A stretch of 33,290 nt of DNA from a virus, in the IMG/VR virus record IMGVR_UViG_3300027144_000012, positions 1-33,290 of that record, one strand, 5' to 3'. The first letter of the stretch is position 1; each line of letters opens with the position of its first letter. The notes beneath the pieces were generated by a model. The model was given only the letters and a program-made list of their open reading frames with translations. It was not told the DNA's origin and did not search any database. The translations under genes were made by a program, and so were the position numbers. Below are positions 16,619 to 24,350 of this stretch, one piece after another.

Positions 16619-17071
16619 TTAATTGCAGTTTTCCATATCCCGGTTGAAGTAACGGCCCAGGATGTTACCGTTGTAGCTTTCTTTTTTCAAGACGTCAAGC
16701 TTGACCTGCCAACTGAGCTCGCAGTAGGACAGATATTTTTTGGAGCAACACAGCTCCAGGATTTCACGCTTGAAATACTTATTGCCCAGCTTACTGATGT
16801 CTTCACTGAGATCCTTGGAGGACCCGTGATACAGCAACCAGTCTGATTCTTTGATCTCTATGCGGAACTTTTTGCGGGTTCCGGTGAGACGCTTCTCAGT
16901 GGCAGATATCTTTTTCTTGCGTGAATGGTATAGGCTCTTCTGGCCTATGTAGAACTTACCTGTTTTCAGGTTAGTAATTTTGTAGACAAAGCCAACAGTG
17001 GCTTCATGATTAGGCAGTTGGTGCACCTTGGTAATCTCATCACCAGAGGGTACATAAATCCAGTTGTTCAT
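16619..17071 (-). CDS. GIY-YIG endonuclease
   Basis: 150 residues. The catalytic N-terminal module reads GFVYKITNLKTGKFYIGQKS (FVY at 28-30, YIG at 41-43), followed by a basic stretch with Arg and Lys, an SDWLLYHGSSKDL segment and a C-terminal SYCELSWQVKLDVL...YNGNILG that supplies the expected Glu and Asn. This matches small GIY-YIG nucleases of phages, including putative homing or Seg-like enzymes. It sits between the primase and exonuclease genes and has its own promoter-like region, which fits a mobile insertion. There is no sign that it is spliced or fused. Confidence 0.8.
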   Translation of the reverse strand: MNNWIYVPSGDEITKVHQLPNHEATVGFVYKITNLKTGKFYIGQKSLYHSRKKKISATEKRLTGTRKKFRIEIKESDWLLYHGSSKDLSEDISKLGNKYFKREILELCCSKKYLSYCELSWQVKLDVLKKESYNGNILGRYFNRDMENCN

Positions 17072-17087
17072 AGGGGATAAGCGTGTA

Positions 17088-17128
17088 CAAATATAATCAA
17101 CCTCTACAATGTGTGTTCCTGGTCTACA
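17088..17128 (-). promoter_or_regulatory. Promoter/operator upstream of the GIY-YIG gene (TGTAGA element c)
   Basis: Minus-strand box TATATTTG (17095-17088) lies 16 bases before the GIY-YIG start. Upstream are two direct repeats on that strand, TGTAGAGG (17108-17101) and TGTAGACC (17128-17121), 20 bp apart. One overlaps the primase stop codon and the other the last primase codons, so the element constrains that C-terminus. Confidence 0.55.
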
Positions 17129-18129
17129 AAATTATTTTGTAAACCTTGATAACTATTTACCGCACGGTCCAGTATAGGGACAATATAGTGCAGCGCGTTG
17201 CGTGCACCGTGCACTTTGATGATATCGCTCACATCCTTTTCCTTAGGCAGGTATACATAAGGAAGGCCGTAGAGTTCTTTGTATTTATGCATGCTGGTAA
17301 TACCCGCCTGATCAGAATCAAGCATGGTCACCACTGCACTGTAACGTTCTTTGAACTCCAGGATCCTATCCTCTGAAATCATTGTGTTCTCAGAGTCAGG
17401 GGCGATTACGTCCACTTTGAGCAGCGGCAGGCTTTGCAAACTCATGCAGTCTTTAAGACCGGAGGCAATCACCAGGTAACGGTGACCCTGCAACTGGTCT
17501 TCACCTTGCAGGTAATCACAGATCTTGATGAACTTGCGCTCTCTGTTCTTAGGCTGATAAATCTTGTACAGCACACCGTCTGCGGTGAAGTAACCATAGA
17601 TGTTGCGGTTGGTTACCACAAACTCCTGTACCTGGATACCATCATCCATGGTTTTGCTCATGACATATCGTTCCAGTGGACGTACGTTATAGCGCTCCAG
17701 CAACTGACTGGAGATATTGTACGGGCTCCAGAACTCTGCATCAGCTGTTGTCCAGCTACGTTCTGTGAAATCAGCAACCTTCCAGCTGGCATGTTCAATG
17801 ATGCGCGTGTCACAGCGTCGTCCCGTTTTGATATAGTGGCTGTAGTCGGTCATGATACGCTCTGCTGCCTGGGCAAAGTTCATGCTCCACATATGCATCA
17901 TCAAATCGATGGCACTACCACCTTTACCGGTAGAGAAACATTTGTAGCGATACGCTTCTGCGTCCTTGTTGTAGTAGATAAACATGGACGGGGTTTTGTC
18001 AGCAAGGTTGAACATGCTATGAATACGTACACGCTGGCCGCTTAGCGGTTCAAGACCCAGGTAGGTCTCAAAGATCCAGTGCGCAGGCACAGCATGCACA
18101 TCATCTATAAAGCTTTTACTTGAGAACAT
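17104..18129 (-). CDS. DnaG-type primase (CHC2/Toprim), divergent
   Basis: It synthesises RNA primers for replication. The frame is open to 18156, but those codons lie in a terminator stem, so I choose the ATG at 18129 (MFSSKSFIDDV), giving 341 residues. The N-terminal block RIHSMFNLADKTPSMFIYY...YKCFSTGKGGSAIDLM is the primase zinc-ribbon region, but most zinc ligands are gone: the usual C-x-F-H and C-x-x-C reduce to one Cys. The Toprim core has ASGLKDCMSL (catalytic Glu position replaced in the SGLKD variant, residues 223-227), MLDSDQAG (D271, D273) and KDVSD. It is followed by the DnaB-like helicase set upstream in the same operon. Confidence 0.82.
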   Translation of the reverse strand: MFSSKSFIDDVHAVPAHWIFETYLGLEPLSGQRVRIHSMFNLADKTPSMFIYYNKDAEAYRYKCFSTGKGGSAIDLMMHMWSMNFAQAAERIMTDYSHYIKTGRRCDTRIIEHASWKVADFTERSWTTADAEFWSPYNISSQLLERYNVRPLERYVMSKTMDDGIQVQEFVVTNRNIYGYFTADGVLYKIYQPKNRERKFIKICDYLQGEDQLQGHRYLVIASGLKDCMSLQSLPLLKVDVIAPDSENTMISEDRILEFKERYSAVVTMLDSDQAGITSMHKYKELYGLPYVYLPKEKDVSDIIKVHGARNALHYIVPILDRAVNSYQGLQNNFVDQEHTL

Positions 18130-18140
18130 GTGATGAGAAT

Positions 18141-18170
18141 AAAAAGGGGAGAGCATTCACCCTCCCCCTT
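18141..18170 (-). terminator. Rho-independent terminator between ssDNA-binding candidate and primase
   Basis: On the minus strand AAGGGG-G-AG pairs with CTCCCCTT (one bulged G) and is followed directly by TTTTT. It starts about 19 bases past the stop of the ssDNA-binding candidate and ends 12 bases before the chosen primase ATG, inside a co-directional operon. Confidence 0.8.
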
Positions 18171-18188
18171 ACGTTATTCTTAAGTTGA

Positions 18189-18926
18189 TTATGGCAACTG
18201 TAAGTCACCAAGACCTGCTGAAGGAGCAGAACCTAATCCACCAAGTGGATCAGCTTGGCCACCGAAGCCACTCACGCTTTCAACAGCACCCTCCTGTGGA
18301 CGGTTCTTGTCTGCGATGATGTGCTTCTCACGGTCAAATGGTAACAGGTTCAGCGGCTGACGGTCGTCATTCTCCAATGCTGAGAATGGGAACAACTTGC
18401 CTTCGTTCTTTGGGAAGAACATGCGGTAGTTTGGTTTGTCATACCCGTCTGTGAAATACTCCTGGCCACCAACGGTGAAGTATGCCCACAATTCAGGGTC
18501 AGTCAAATACTTGGCAACGGCAGATACATAGTCCTCAATGGTCTCTGCCTGCACACCGTCTGCATTCATCTTTTCCAACATACCCATCTGCTTGGCAAGG
18601 TTGTTTACCCAACGGAAGATCTGCTCGTCGCGCTGAATTTCCTTACCCTGGTAGGTATAGGTTGAGAAAGGATAGCGTCCTGAACGCACGTTGGCAATTT
18701 GGCCACGGTACGTCCCTAACTCCGGACGGTGTTTGTCAATAGCTACACCCTGGAAATCATCACCACGGTCGGTGCCTTCCAAAAGCAAGTTGATGCTGTA
18801 CGCCTGAGGATCATATGGAGGCGTGTCCAATTTCATCTCAATGATGCGACAGTAGTGGGTACCTGGTGTTAAGATTTTAGGTACATTAGAACCCGCGTTG
18901 GGGTTGAAGTTTGATGCTTTAAACAT
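18189..18926 (-). CDS. Candidate ssDNA-binding protein
   Basis: 245 residues. The N-terminal two thirds look like a beta-barrel with inserted helices (KILTPGTHYCRIIEMKLDT, YSINLLLEGTDRGDDFQG, NYRMFFPKNEGKLFPFSALEND). The C-terminal 45 residues are low-complexity and Gly-rich with an acidic patch (GGLGSAPSAGLGDLQLP), as in many phage ssDNA-binding proteins. No OB-fold signature can be proven by eye. Position is the main argument: the next gene upstream is the Sak4-like ATPase, whose family is regularly paired with an SSB. A terminator follows it, which would raise its transcript level relative to the genes downstream. Confidence 0.6.
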   Translation of the reverse strand: MFKASNFNPNAGSNVPKILTPGTHYCRIIEMKLDTPPYDPQAYSINLLLEGTDRGDDFQGVAIDKHRPELGTYRGQIANVRSGRYPFSTYTYQGKEIQRDEQIFRWVNNLAKQMGMLEKMNADGVQAETIEDYVSAVAKYLTDPELWAYFTVGGQEYFTDGYDKPNYRMFFPKNEGKLFPFSALENDDRQPLNLLPFDREKHIIADKNRPQEGAVESVSGFGGQADPLGGLGSAPSAGLGDLQLP

Positions 18927-18947
18927 ACTCGTTGTTAATTATGATTT

Positions 18948-19748
18948 TTAGTCTATGAAAATTTTACTCCAGTCAACAGTCATGTTGCCGTCTTTGTCAA
19001 TGGTTGAGATCTCAATCTCTTTGTTGCGCAGATGCTCAGGACGGGCACCGCAGTTTACTTCGTCAGTTGTTTTGAAACTCAGGATGTTCTTGTCACCCTT
19101 TCTGTGCAGATAACCGATGGCGTCTGAATACGCAGCCGTAATGCTCTTGATGCGACCGGTAAGTTGCAAGTCAAGTGCGTTGAACTCTGTACCGTTTTTC
19201 TCCAGCAACGTGTCTTTTACGTGACCCAGCAAGATCACATGTGGAGCAAGCGTCTTGATATAAGCAATGATTTTCTCAAACGCCTGGCGAAGATATGGGT
19301 AACCTGCACCGTTAGGCATGTTAGTGATCGAGCCATACTTTGTCTTACCATCCGTGAACCAGTTCTTACCCATCGGAGTCTTGCTGTACAACTCCTCTGC
19401 ATACGGGATGCACATTTCTTCCAGCGCGGTGATGGTATCTACCGCAATGTATTTGTAAGGTCTGCCTTGTGAGATGATAAGCGTACCAATCTTCACGATA
19501 TCAGAGATACTGTGAGCTTTCAGCTTTATCGCATCCACATAATCAGAGCCGTTCTCCAAATCCAGGATCAAACAGTCATCCAGCGTGGCCAGCAATGTGG
19601 TCTTACCCACCTTGGGCTTACTGAAAATGATCATGTTCTTGGGATTCTGTGACACAGCTTTGATTTTCTTAGTGGGCAACACAAATTCTGGTTGTGGAAT
19701 ATCAGCTCCAACCACCGTTTTCTTTTCTGCTACTTTTGATTCTGCCAT
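18948..19748 (-). CDS. Sak4-like RecA-type ATPase (AAA_24)
   Basis: Phage single-strand annealing/recombination ATPase. 266 residues. Walker A is SKPKVGKT (43-50), followed by LILDLENGSDYVDA as in the AAA_24/Sak4 family. Walker B is YIAVDTITAL (about 100-109). A VILLGHVKD segment corresponds to the sensor region, and a TTDEVNCGARPEHLRN stretch follows. It lacks the N- and C-terminal domains of RecA. It overlaps the upstream gene by 19 bases and precedes the ssDNA-binding candidate, its usual partner. Confidence 0.85.
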   Translation of the reverse strand: MAESKVAEKKTVVGADIPQPEFVLPTKKIKAVSQNPKNMIIFSKPKVGKTTLLATLDDCLILDLENGSDYVDAIKLKAHSISDIVKIGTLIISQGRPYKYIAVDTITALEEMCIPYAEELYSKTPMGKNWFTDGKTKYGSITNMPNGAGYPYLRQAFEKIIAYIKTLAPHVILLGHVKDTLLEKNGTEFNALDLQLTGRIKSITAAYSDAIGYLHRKGDKNILSFKTTDEVNCGARPEHLRNKEIEISTIDKDGNMTVDWSKIFID

Positions 19749-20383
19749 TGTTTACCTTTATGAATAAGTTGATTCAGCCATTTCTTGTTGGACAAAGGAA
19801 CGTTCTGCATGATGCAGTACAGGTCGCGGATGGTCATCTTGGTGTAGTGATCATCATCCATCTCGCTGTACGCTTCTGTGTACTTTTCTTCGTCAAGCAG
19901 GTCCTCAATCTTGGCTGAAAAAAGATCGGGCGTCGCTGCTTCTTTACTTGTCATCTCAGGCACGAGTGCCTTTACGGTTGTCTTGTTCACTTGCTTAAGG
20001 TGGCTAAGCTTTACCACATAGGTAGGTGTGGTCAGCTTGGCACCGGATGCAGTGGTAGTCACCTCTTTGTAGTCAGGGCTTGTTCTCCAGTGCGGGTCAT
20101 AGGGCAGATGATAAAGCACCCTGTAGCCTTCATGGTAGTGTCCTTGCTCCCAATTGAACAACTCACAGTATACACCGTCTTCATTGTTGAGTTCATTGGG
20201 GAAGAAGCGAATGCATTCCTCACGCGATGAACCTCCGCTGAACTCTTTGCCCATATAGCAAAGCTTGGCGGAAAAGAATGGGTTGGTGTTGGGGTGTGTG
20301 TCAAACACCGTTTGCCAAAACGGGCGCCACTCTGCGGTGATTTCCGTGATGTGTTTTTTGGATTCAGTACTTGTGTAACTCAT
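19730..20383 (-). CDS. Hypothetical protein, 217 aa
   Basis: It lies between helicase and Sak4 genes, starting 12 bases past the helicase stop. Its last six codons overlap the Sak4 start. The N-terminal half has many aromatic residues (WRPFWQTVFDTHP, FNWEQGHYHEGYRVLYHLPYDPHW); the C-terminal half is helical with acidic runs. There is no nucleotide-binding motif. Given its place, a loader or accessory of helicase or recombinase is possible, but this is only context. Confidence 0.75.
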   Translation of the reverse strand: MSYTSTESKKHITEITAEWRPFWQTVFDTHPNTNPFFSAKLCYMGKEFSGGSSREECIRFFPNELNNEDGVYCELFNWEQGHYHEGYRVLYHLPYDPHWRTSPDYKEVTTTASGAKLTTPTYVVKLSHLKQVNKTTVKALVPEMTSKEAATPDLFSAKIEDLLDEEKYTEAYSEMDDDHYTKMTIRDLYCIMQNVPLSNKKWLNQLIHKGKQWQNQK

Positions 20384-20395
20384 ACGTGTAACTGT

Positions 20396-21406
20396 TTACT
20401 TTCTAGGTTGTTGATGCGGTGTGGCGGTCTCTGTGACGGTCATCAGTGCATACTCTGCACGATACCATTGGATACCGGTGTCACCAAAACGATTTTTGAG
20501 TACGTGCATGGCCAGCAGAAACTTATCATCAGGAGTGATGATGTACTTCAGCGGACCATAGATACTCAGATTGTACTTGGCAGGACGGTTCCATGCCACC
20601 ATGACGTCTGCACATTGCAGCAGGTAGTCAGAGCCATACACGTCCGCCTCTGTAGGGTAGTTGCTCAACGAGCCAGGTCGCTGGCGTTCAGGGTCATCGA
20701 TCTCACGGTTAAGCTGGGTGAGGATCAGAAAGGTAACAGGAAGAGCGTTCTTCATTTCTGTCAGCATGGTTGCCAGGTTCTGCAATGTTTGCTGGCGACT
20801 GGTCTCTGTTCCGCTTTGTTTAACCAGGAGCGTATGGTCCAGTGTAACCACAAAAGGTTTTTTTACGTCTTTGTAAAAATCAATAAGGGCTTTGCGCATC
20901 TCGCTTACCGTAAGGGCCGTGTCAATGACATAGTCCTGGCGGTGTCCCTGCGTAGCTACATAGTCAGTGAGTTTTTTCATATCACTTGCAGTAAGCGGTG
21001 GCATGTCGTCATCTCCTGAACTTTGCAGATAACGGATGTTCAAACGGTTGGCACTGGACAACTCACGCAATGCAATGTTGCGACCCAGCATCTCAAACTG
21101 AAAGTGCAGCACTGCAAAGTCCTGGTCTTTGTTGAGGCGTTGCAACTCACGGGTAAGTGAGGATGCAATCAATGTCTTACCTACGCCCGGTCTGGCTGCC
21201 AGTACGTAAAGCGATTGCCACTCAATACCGTTGAGTCCGATCTTGTTGAACCCTTCCCACTGAGTCCTTAAGGATTTAATCTCTCCCTTTGCGCGGGAGG
21301 ATATGTAGTCAATACCCTGTTGCATGATTTCCGTGTACTTCTTCCAGGGTTTTGAAGAGACGGATTTAGTGGTGCTGGCGGTTCCAGCAGGCGTTGGTGA
21401 ATACAT
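20396..21406 (-). CDS. DnaB-like replicative helicase (RecA domain only)
   Basis: Unwinds the replication fork. The 336-residue protein has the RecA core of DnaB: Walker A AARPGVGKT (70-78), the catalytic Glu in HFQFEM (E105), Walker B VVTLDH (D190), LTQLNR (Q231) with the arginine-rich stretch after it, and ADVYGSDYLLQCADVMVAW near the end. The N-terminal DnaB domain is absent; only about 60 residues precede the core. It is the second gene after the UDG on this strand but has its own promoter-like region at 21444-21471. Confidence 0.88.
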   Translation of the reverse strand: MYSPTPAGTASTTKSVSSKPWKKYTEIMQQGIDYISSRAKGEIKSLRTQWEGFNKIGLNGIEWQSLYVLAARPGVGKTLIASSLTRELQRLNKDQDFAVLHFQFEMLGRNIALRELSSANRLNIRYLQSSGDDDMPPLTASDMKKLTDYVATQGHRQDYVIDTALTVSEMRKALIDFYKDVKKPFVVTLDHTLLVKQSGTETSRQQTLQNLATMLTEMKNALPVTFLILTQLNREIDDPERQRPGSLSNYPTEADVYGSDYLLQCADVMVAWNRPAKYNLSIYGPLKYIITPDDKFLLAMHVLKNRFGDTGIQWYRAEYALMTVTETATPHQQPRK

Positions 21407-21443
21407 TAAATATGCGGAAAAGAGTTTGCTAAGATATGCATAT

Positions 21444-21471
21444 TGTAGAGCTATTGCAACTTACCTCTACA
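21444..21471 (-). promoter_or_regulatory. Promoter/operator upstream of the helicase (TGTAGA element d)
   Basis: TGTAGAG (21444-21450) and CTCTACA (21465-21471) form perfect 7-base arms with a 14-base spacer. On the minus strand a TTG within the spacer is followed, about 20 bases on, by TATCTTAG, a variant of the TAnnTTTG -7 box, before the helicase start. CTCTACAATATG is shared with element b. Confidence 0.6.
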
Positions 21472-21498
21472 AAAAAATTGAGCGGTGTTCATAACTTT

Positions 21499-22215
21499 TT
21501 ACCACACAATGGGATCATGAATCAGCGCTTCGTTCACCTTGTTGAATACGTCGTTGCAGTTCCATAGCTGTTGTTTTTGGTATGCAGCAGACGCAGGGTG
21601 TGAACAGGTAAGCACCGTATGATGATCATCCACCATATCTGAGAGTGCCTGGGCTTGTTTACCCATGAATACCCATACAAGCGAGCGGTCGTTCTTGCTA
21701 AGCATGTCTATGAGATATGCAATAAAAGGTTGCCATATGTCAAAGTGTTTACCTATCTTGCCTACCTCGGTTGTCAGAGCCGTGTTAAGCATAAGTACTC
21801 CCTGGTTTGACCAGCGTGTCAGATCAGGATCAACTTCTTTTATGTCTAGTTTACCGCTGTACACTGTTTCATTTACAGCTTTTAGAATGTGGCGTAGTGA
21901 TGCTTCAGGTTTTTTAGTGTTGCCACATGAAAAGGCAATGCCATCCGCAACTCCCAACTGGGGGTAAGGGTCCTGGCCCACTACAACCACACGCAACTGA
22001 TCGTATGGACACTCTTGAAATGCCCTGAACACCTGTTTGAGCGGTGGTGTGAACCGCTGTCCGTCATTGACCATGGTGTTTAAGGTCATCAGGATATTTT
22101 TGAAATCCTCAGAAACCAGGAAACCCTTAAGCACATTGTGCCAGCCGGAGTCTTTAAGCATACTGGAGAGCTTTTTTACAACCTCTTCATGATTTACTGT
22201 AACATTTTGTGTCAT
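21499..22215 (-). CDS. ung: Uracil-DNA glycosylase, family 1
   Basis: Excises uracil from DNA. 238 residues, normal family length. Visible motifs are the water-activating loop GQDPYP (80-85, D82), the FSCGN segment (95-99), LMLNTAL (141-147) and the minor-groove loop HPASAAY (206-212), a variant of HPSPLS with the catalytic His kept. With the phage dUTPase it would keep uracil out of phage DNA. It is the first gene of the leftward replication block, directly behind the divergent promoter region at 22216-22276. Confidence 0.93.
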   Translation of the reverse strand: MTQNVTVNHEEVVKKLSSMLKDSGWHNVLKGFLVSEDFKNILMTLNTMVNDGQRFTPPLKQVFRAFQECPYDQLRVVVVGQDPYPQLGVADGIAFSCGNTKKPEASLRHILKAVNETVYSGKLDIKEVDPDLTRWSNQGVLMLNTALTTEVGKIGKHFDIWQPFIAYLIDMLSKNDRSLVWVFMGKQAQALSDMVDDHHTVLTCSHPASAAYQKQQLWNCNDVFNKVNEALIHDPIVW

Positions 22216-22216
22216 G

Positions 22217-22255
22217 TTTGTAGAGTCAGATTAATTTACGTTTACATTTGTAGAA
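22217..22255 (+). promoter_or_regulatory. Promoter with paired TGTAGA motifs (element e)
   Basis: TTTG (22217-22220), a 22-base spacer and TACATTTG (22243-22250) match the Bacteroidota -33/-7 promoter pattern and point at the rightward gene at 22277. Each box runs into TAGA, giving direct repeats TTTGTAGAG and TTTGTAGAA. The same 61-base gap must also hold the leftward UDG promoter. Confidence 0.7.
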
Positions 22256-22276
22256 CAATATCTATCTTAAGTTTAC

Positions 22277-22588
22277 ATGGAAACTCCAAAATCAGAACAA
22301 CGCTTTGACGTGATTACGCAGGAAGCTGTAGTCAGCGTCAAGATGAGCTCAGGTTACTATCGTCGTATTCAGGAGGCAACTGCCCATTTTGTGAAAGGCA
22401 AGAACTCCGAACAGATCAACGGTGCTCATGATCAGATCCGTAACCAAACGATTACAGAAGACTGGGTGAAGCACTATGAAACCATGCTCATTCTTTGCAA
22501 AGAGTTTGAAGCCATGGCAAAAGAACAGGGATTCATCAAGCAAGTCACTGCAGAAGAACTGCGAGACATGCTTGACTCTGAGCTTTAA
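22277..22588 (+). CDS. Hypothetical protein, 103 aa, isolated rightward gene
   Basis: The only rightward gene between 10.4 kb and the right edge. It is helical and charged (YYRRIQEATAHFVKGKN, WVKHYETMLILCKEFEAMAKEQG), with no membrane segment or named motif. It has its own good Bacteroidota-type promoter just upstream. Its stop codon overlaps that of the convergent leftward gene through a shared TTAA, with no terminator between. Its orientation and separate promoter suggest a distinct expression time. Confidence 0.75.
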   Translation: METPKSEQRFDVITQEAVVSVKMSSGYYRRIQEATAHFVKGKNSEQINGAHDQIRNQTITEDWVKHYETMLILCKEFEAMAKEQGFIKQVTAEELRDMLDSEL

Positions 22589-22977
22589 TCAGCGTAGAAA
22601 CCCACAAGGTGACCGAGCTGTACACAGATCTCAATGGCTGAGGATATCTCTTCTTTGGAGCATTCTGCAAAGCTTTTGAGTTCTGTGCCTTTTTCATCTG
22701 TCCCTGTGATGACATAGAGACCTGCCCGTCGTTTAACTTCATCCTTCAAATCGTCAAAATCATTGCCGGTAAAGTTGGCCAGGTCACGTATCATCTTGTG
22801 GATCTTGGCCAGTTGACCAAGAGTCTTCTTGTTGCCGTCTGTTTTTGTCAAATACACCTCAATGGTGTCGCCCTCTTTGAGAGACATGTTGAACAGCTTG
22901 AGGGCACCCGCATCACGGTCGGATGCAAGTACCAGCTGTCCATCTTTTTTGATGTAATGTACTGTAGCGTTCTGCAT
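22585..22977 (-). CDS. Hypothetical protein, possibly NinB-like
   Basis: The open frame reaches 22986, but that codon is TTG inside the helicase gene; the ATG at 22977 follows the helicase stop as TGA-T-ATG and is chosen (130 residues). The N-terminal half is beta-rich (VHYIKKDGQLVLA, DTIEVYLTKTDG). The second half is helical (KTLGQLAKIHKMIRDLANFTG, SSAIEICVQLGHLVG), with an order that reminds me of NinB-type recombination mediators. That comparison is weak. It is coupled to the SF2 helicase. Confidence 0.7.
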   Translation of the reverse strand: MQNATVHYIKKDGQLVLASDRDAGALKLFNMSLKEGDTIEVYLTKTDGNKKTLGQLAKIHKMIRDLANFTGNDFDDLKDEVKRRAGLYVITGTDEKGTELKSFAECSKEEISSAIEICVQLGHLVGFYAD

Positions 22978-22978
22978 A

Positions 22979-24109
22979 TCAGTCAATCATAGAGTACGTA
23001 TAACTTATTTTCTCAGGGTCCAGATCCTTAAGTGCTTCCTGCACCCACTGCTCATCCTGCGTACCGCGGTACATCAGTATGTGAATCACAGCCTTGTCAT
23101 CAGGATTAAGGCGAAGCAACCTGCCTATTCGCTGTGCACTCTTGCGTTCATTGCTGTACGCATGCAGGATAATACCTGCTTTGAGGTTTGGAATGTTCAC
23201 ACCTTCGCTGAGTTGCAACACGCAGCTAAGCTGCTCAATCTGGCCATCCTTGAACGCAATGAGATTGTCTTCACTGTCAGGATTTTTAGAGTGGTAGCTG
23301 TCGCGGCAGATGCGGTCGGCCTGTTCAGTAGTATTACAGAACACAATACACTTGTCGTGGATCATGTCAAGCAATGCCTTGCTGTAGTTCTCCTTGGTTC
23401 TGTACTCCATCATGGCTTTCATGCGCATGATGCGAAAGATCTTTTGCTGTGCAAAATTGGTGGTATCTGCAATGCGATTGGTCCAGTATGCATAATGATC
23501 CTGCTCAGAGGTCATGAACTGCCCACCTGTCTTTGTCTTGACAGGATAGTTCTTCTGAGTGGACAGTTCCAATTGGTGTACAATGATCTTGTAATCGTTA
23601 AGGATCTTGTCATCAACTGCATCGTCAGTGATGTAGCTGTATGCAATGGGACAGAACTTGCTGACCATCTCACCCTTTTCAGAATTTTTGTAGCGCGGTG
23701 GTGTACCGGTTAATCCCAGGATCTGACCAGGGAACGTGCCCAGGTAGAATTCATGGCTGTATAACAAACTGTGACATTCGTCCAGGTAGATACAGGTATA
23801 GTCATTGTGCTGTTTGGACAGCGATATGTACGTTGTAAAATTGATGAACTCCAGCAGGTGATCGAGGCCAAACTTTTCAGCGTCGTCTTTCCAGCTCTGG
23901 AATATGGCCACCTTGGGTGCCACTACCAGGAACTTGGGGATAGTGCCCATCTGTTGAGCATAGGTATACTCGCGCTGCATGTGCTGCAAGCCAATGTATG
24001 TTTTACCTACACCCATAGAGACGGCAAGACCACAGCGGTATTTACCCACTGTGGCTGCCAGGGCCTCCTGCTGGATCATCTCACGTTTAGATGATCCTGT
24101 GCTTATCAT
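22979..24109 (-). CDS. SF2 DEAD/DEAH-type helicase
   Basis: ATP-dependent DNA or RNA translocase/helicase. 376 residues. Motif I is SMGVGKT (31-37), motif Ia VVAPKVAI, motif II DECH (110-113), motif III TGTPP (134-138), motif IV region CIVFCNT, motif V LSEGVNIPNL and motif VI QRIGR (326-330). It is short, with little beyond the two RecA lobes, like the SSL2/UvsW-type helicases of phages. It starts on the last base of the upstream stop (TAATG). Confidence 0.9.
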   Translation of the reverse strand: MISTGSSKREMIQQEALAATVGKYRCGLAVSMGVGKTYIGLQHMQREYTYAQQMGTIPKFLVVAPKVAIFQSWKDDAEKFGLDHLLEFINFTTYISLSKQHNDYTCIYLDECHSLLYSHEFYLGTFPGQILGLTGTPPRYKNSEKGEMVSKFCPIAYSYITDDAVDDKILNDYKIIVHQLELSTQKNYPVKTKTGGQFMTSEQDHYAYWTNRIADTTNFAQQKIFRIMRMKAMMEYRTKENYSKALLDMIHDKCIVFCNTTEQADRICRDSYHSKNPDSEDNLIAFKDGQIEQLSCVLQLSEGVNIPNLKAGIILHAYSNERKSAQRIGRLLRLNPDDKAVIHILMYRGTQDEQWVQEALKDLDPEKISYTYSMID

Positions 24110-24348
24110 TATTTTTCGTTTGGTTGTTTGCTCCAGCGTACTTTATGTAACTGGACATCAGGATTTCTACTTTCTTTCTCAGCGCTGTAGCGCTCTTTGT
24201 CTACCCAATAGATGTTTAACAGCACACGATTCAGTGTACGTTTAAACCAGCTGGGTTTAACTGTTGTCCATAACAACAATCCTTTTTCGCTTTGTGCGTC
24301 TTGTTGATTTTGCGCACCAATGATGTAGTAACCAATAAACTTTTTCAT
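24109..24348 (-). CDS. Small basic protein, 79 aa
   Basis: The open frame extends to 24429, but the ATG at 24348 (MKKFIGYYIIGAQNQQDA) lies two bases past the upstream HNH stop and is the sensible start. The product is basic, with WTTVKPSWFKRTLNRVLLNIYWVDKERY in the middle and a charged tail. It is coupled to the SF2 helicase by a TAATG junction. No family is recognised. Confidence 0.65.
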   Translation of the reverse strand: MKKFIGYYIIGAQNQQDAQSEKGLLLWTTVKPSWFKRTLNRVLLNIYWVDKERYSAEKESRNPDVQLHKVRWSKQPNEK

Positions 24349-24350
24349 AG

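Noticed and set aside
18130-18156. Upstream ATG start for the primase
   Set aside because: Those nine codons lie in the stem and U tract of a rho-independent terminator; the ATG at 18129 gives a normal primase N-terminus.
20294-21019. Plus-strand frame of 241 codons across the helicase gene
   Set aside because: It is antisense to the DnaB-like RecA core, with Cys/Arg-rich composition typical of a shadow frame.
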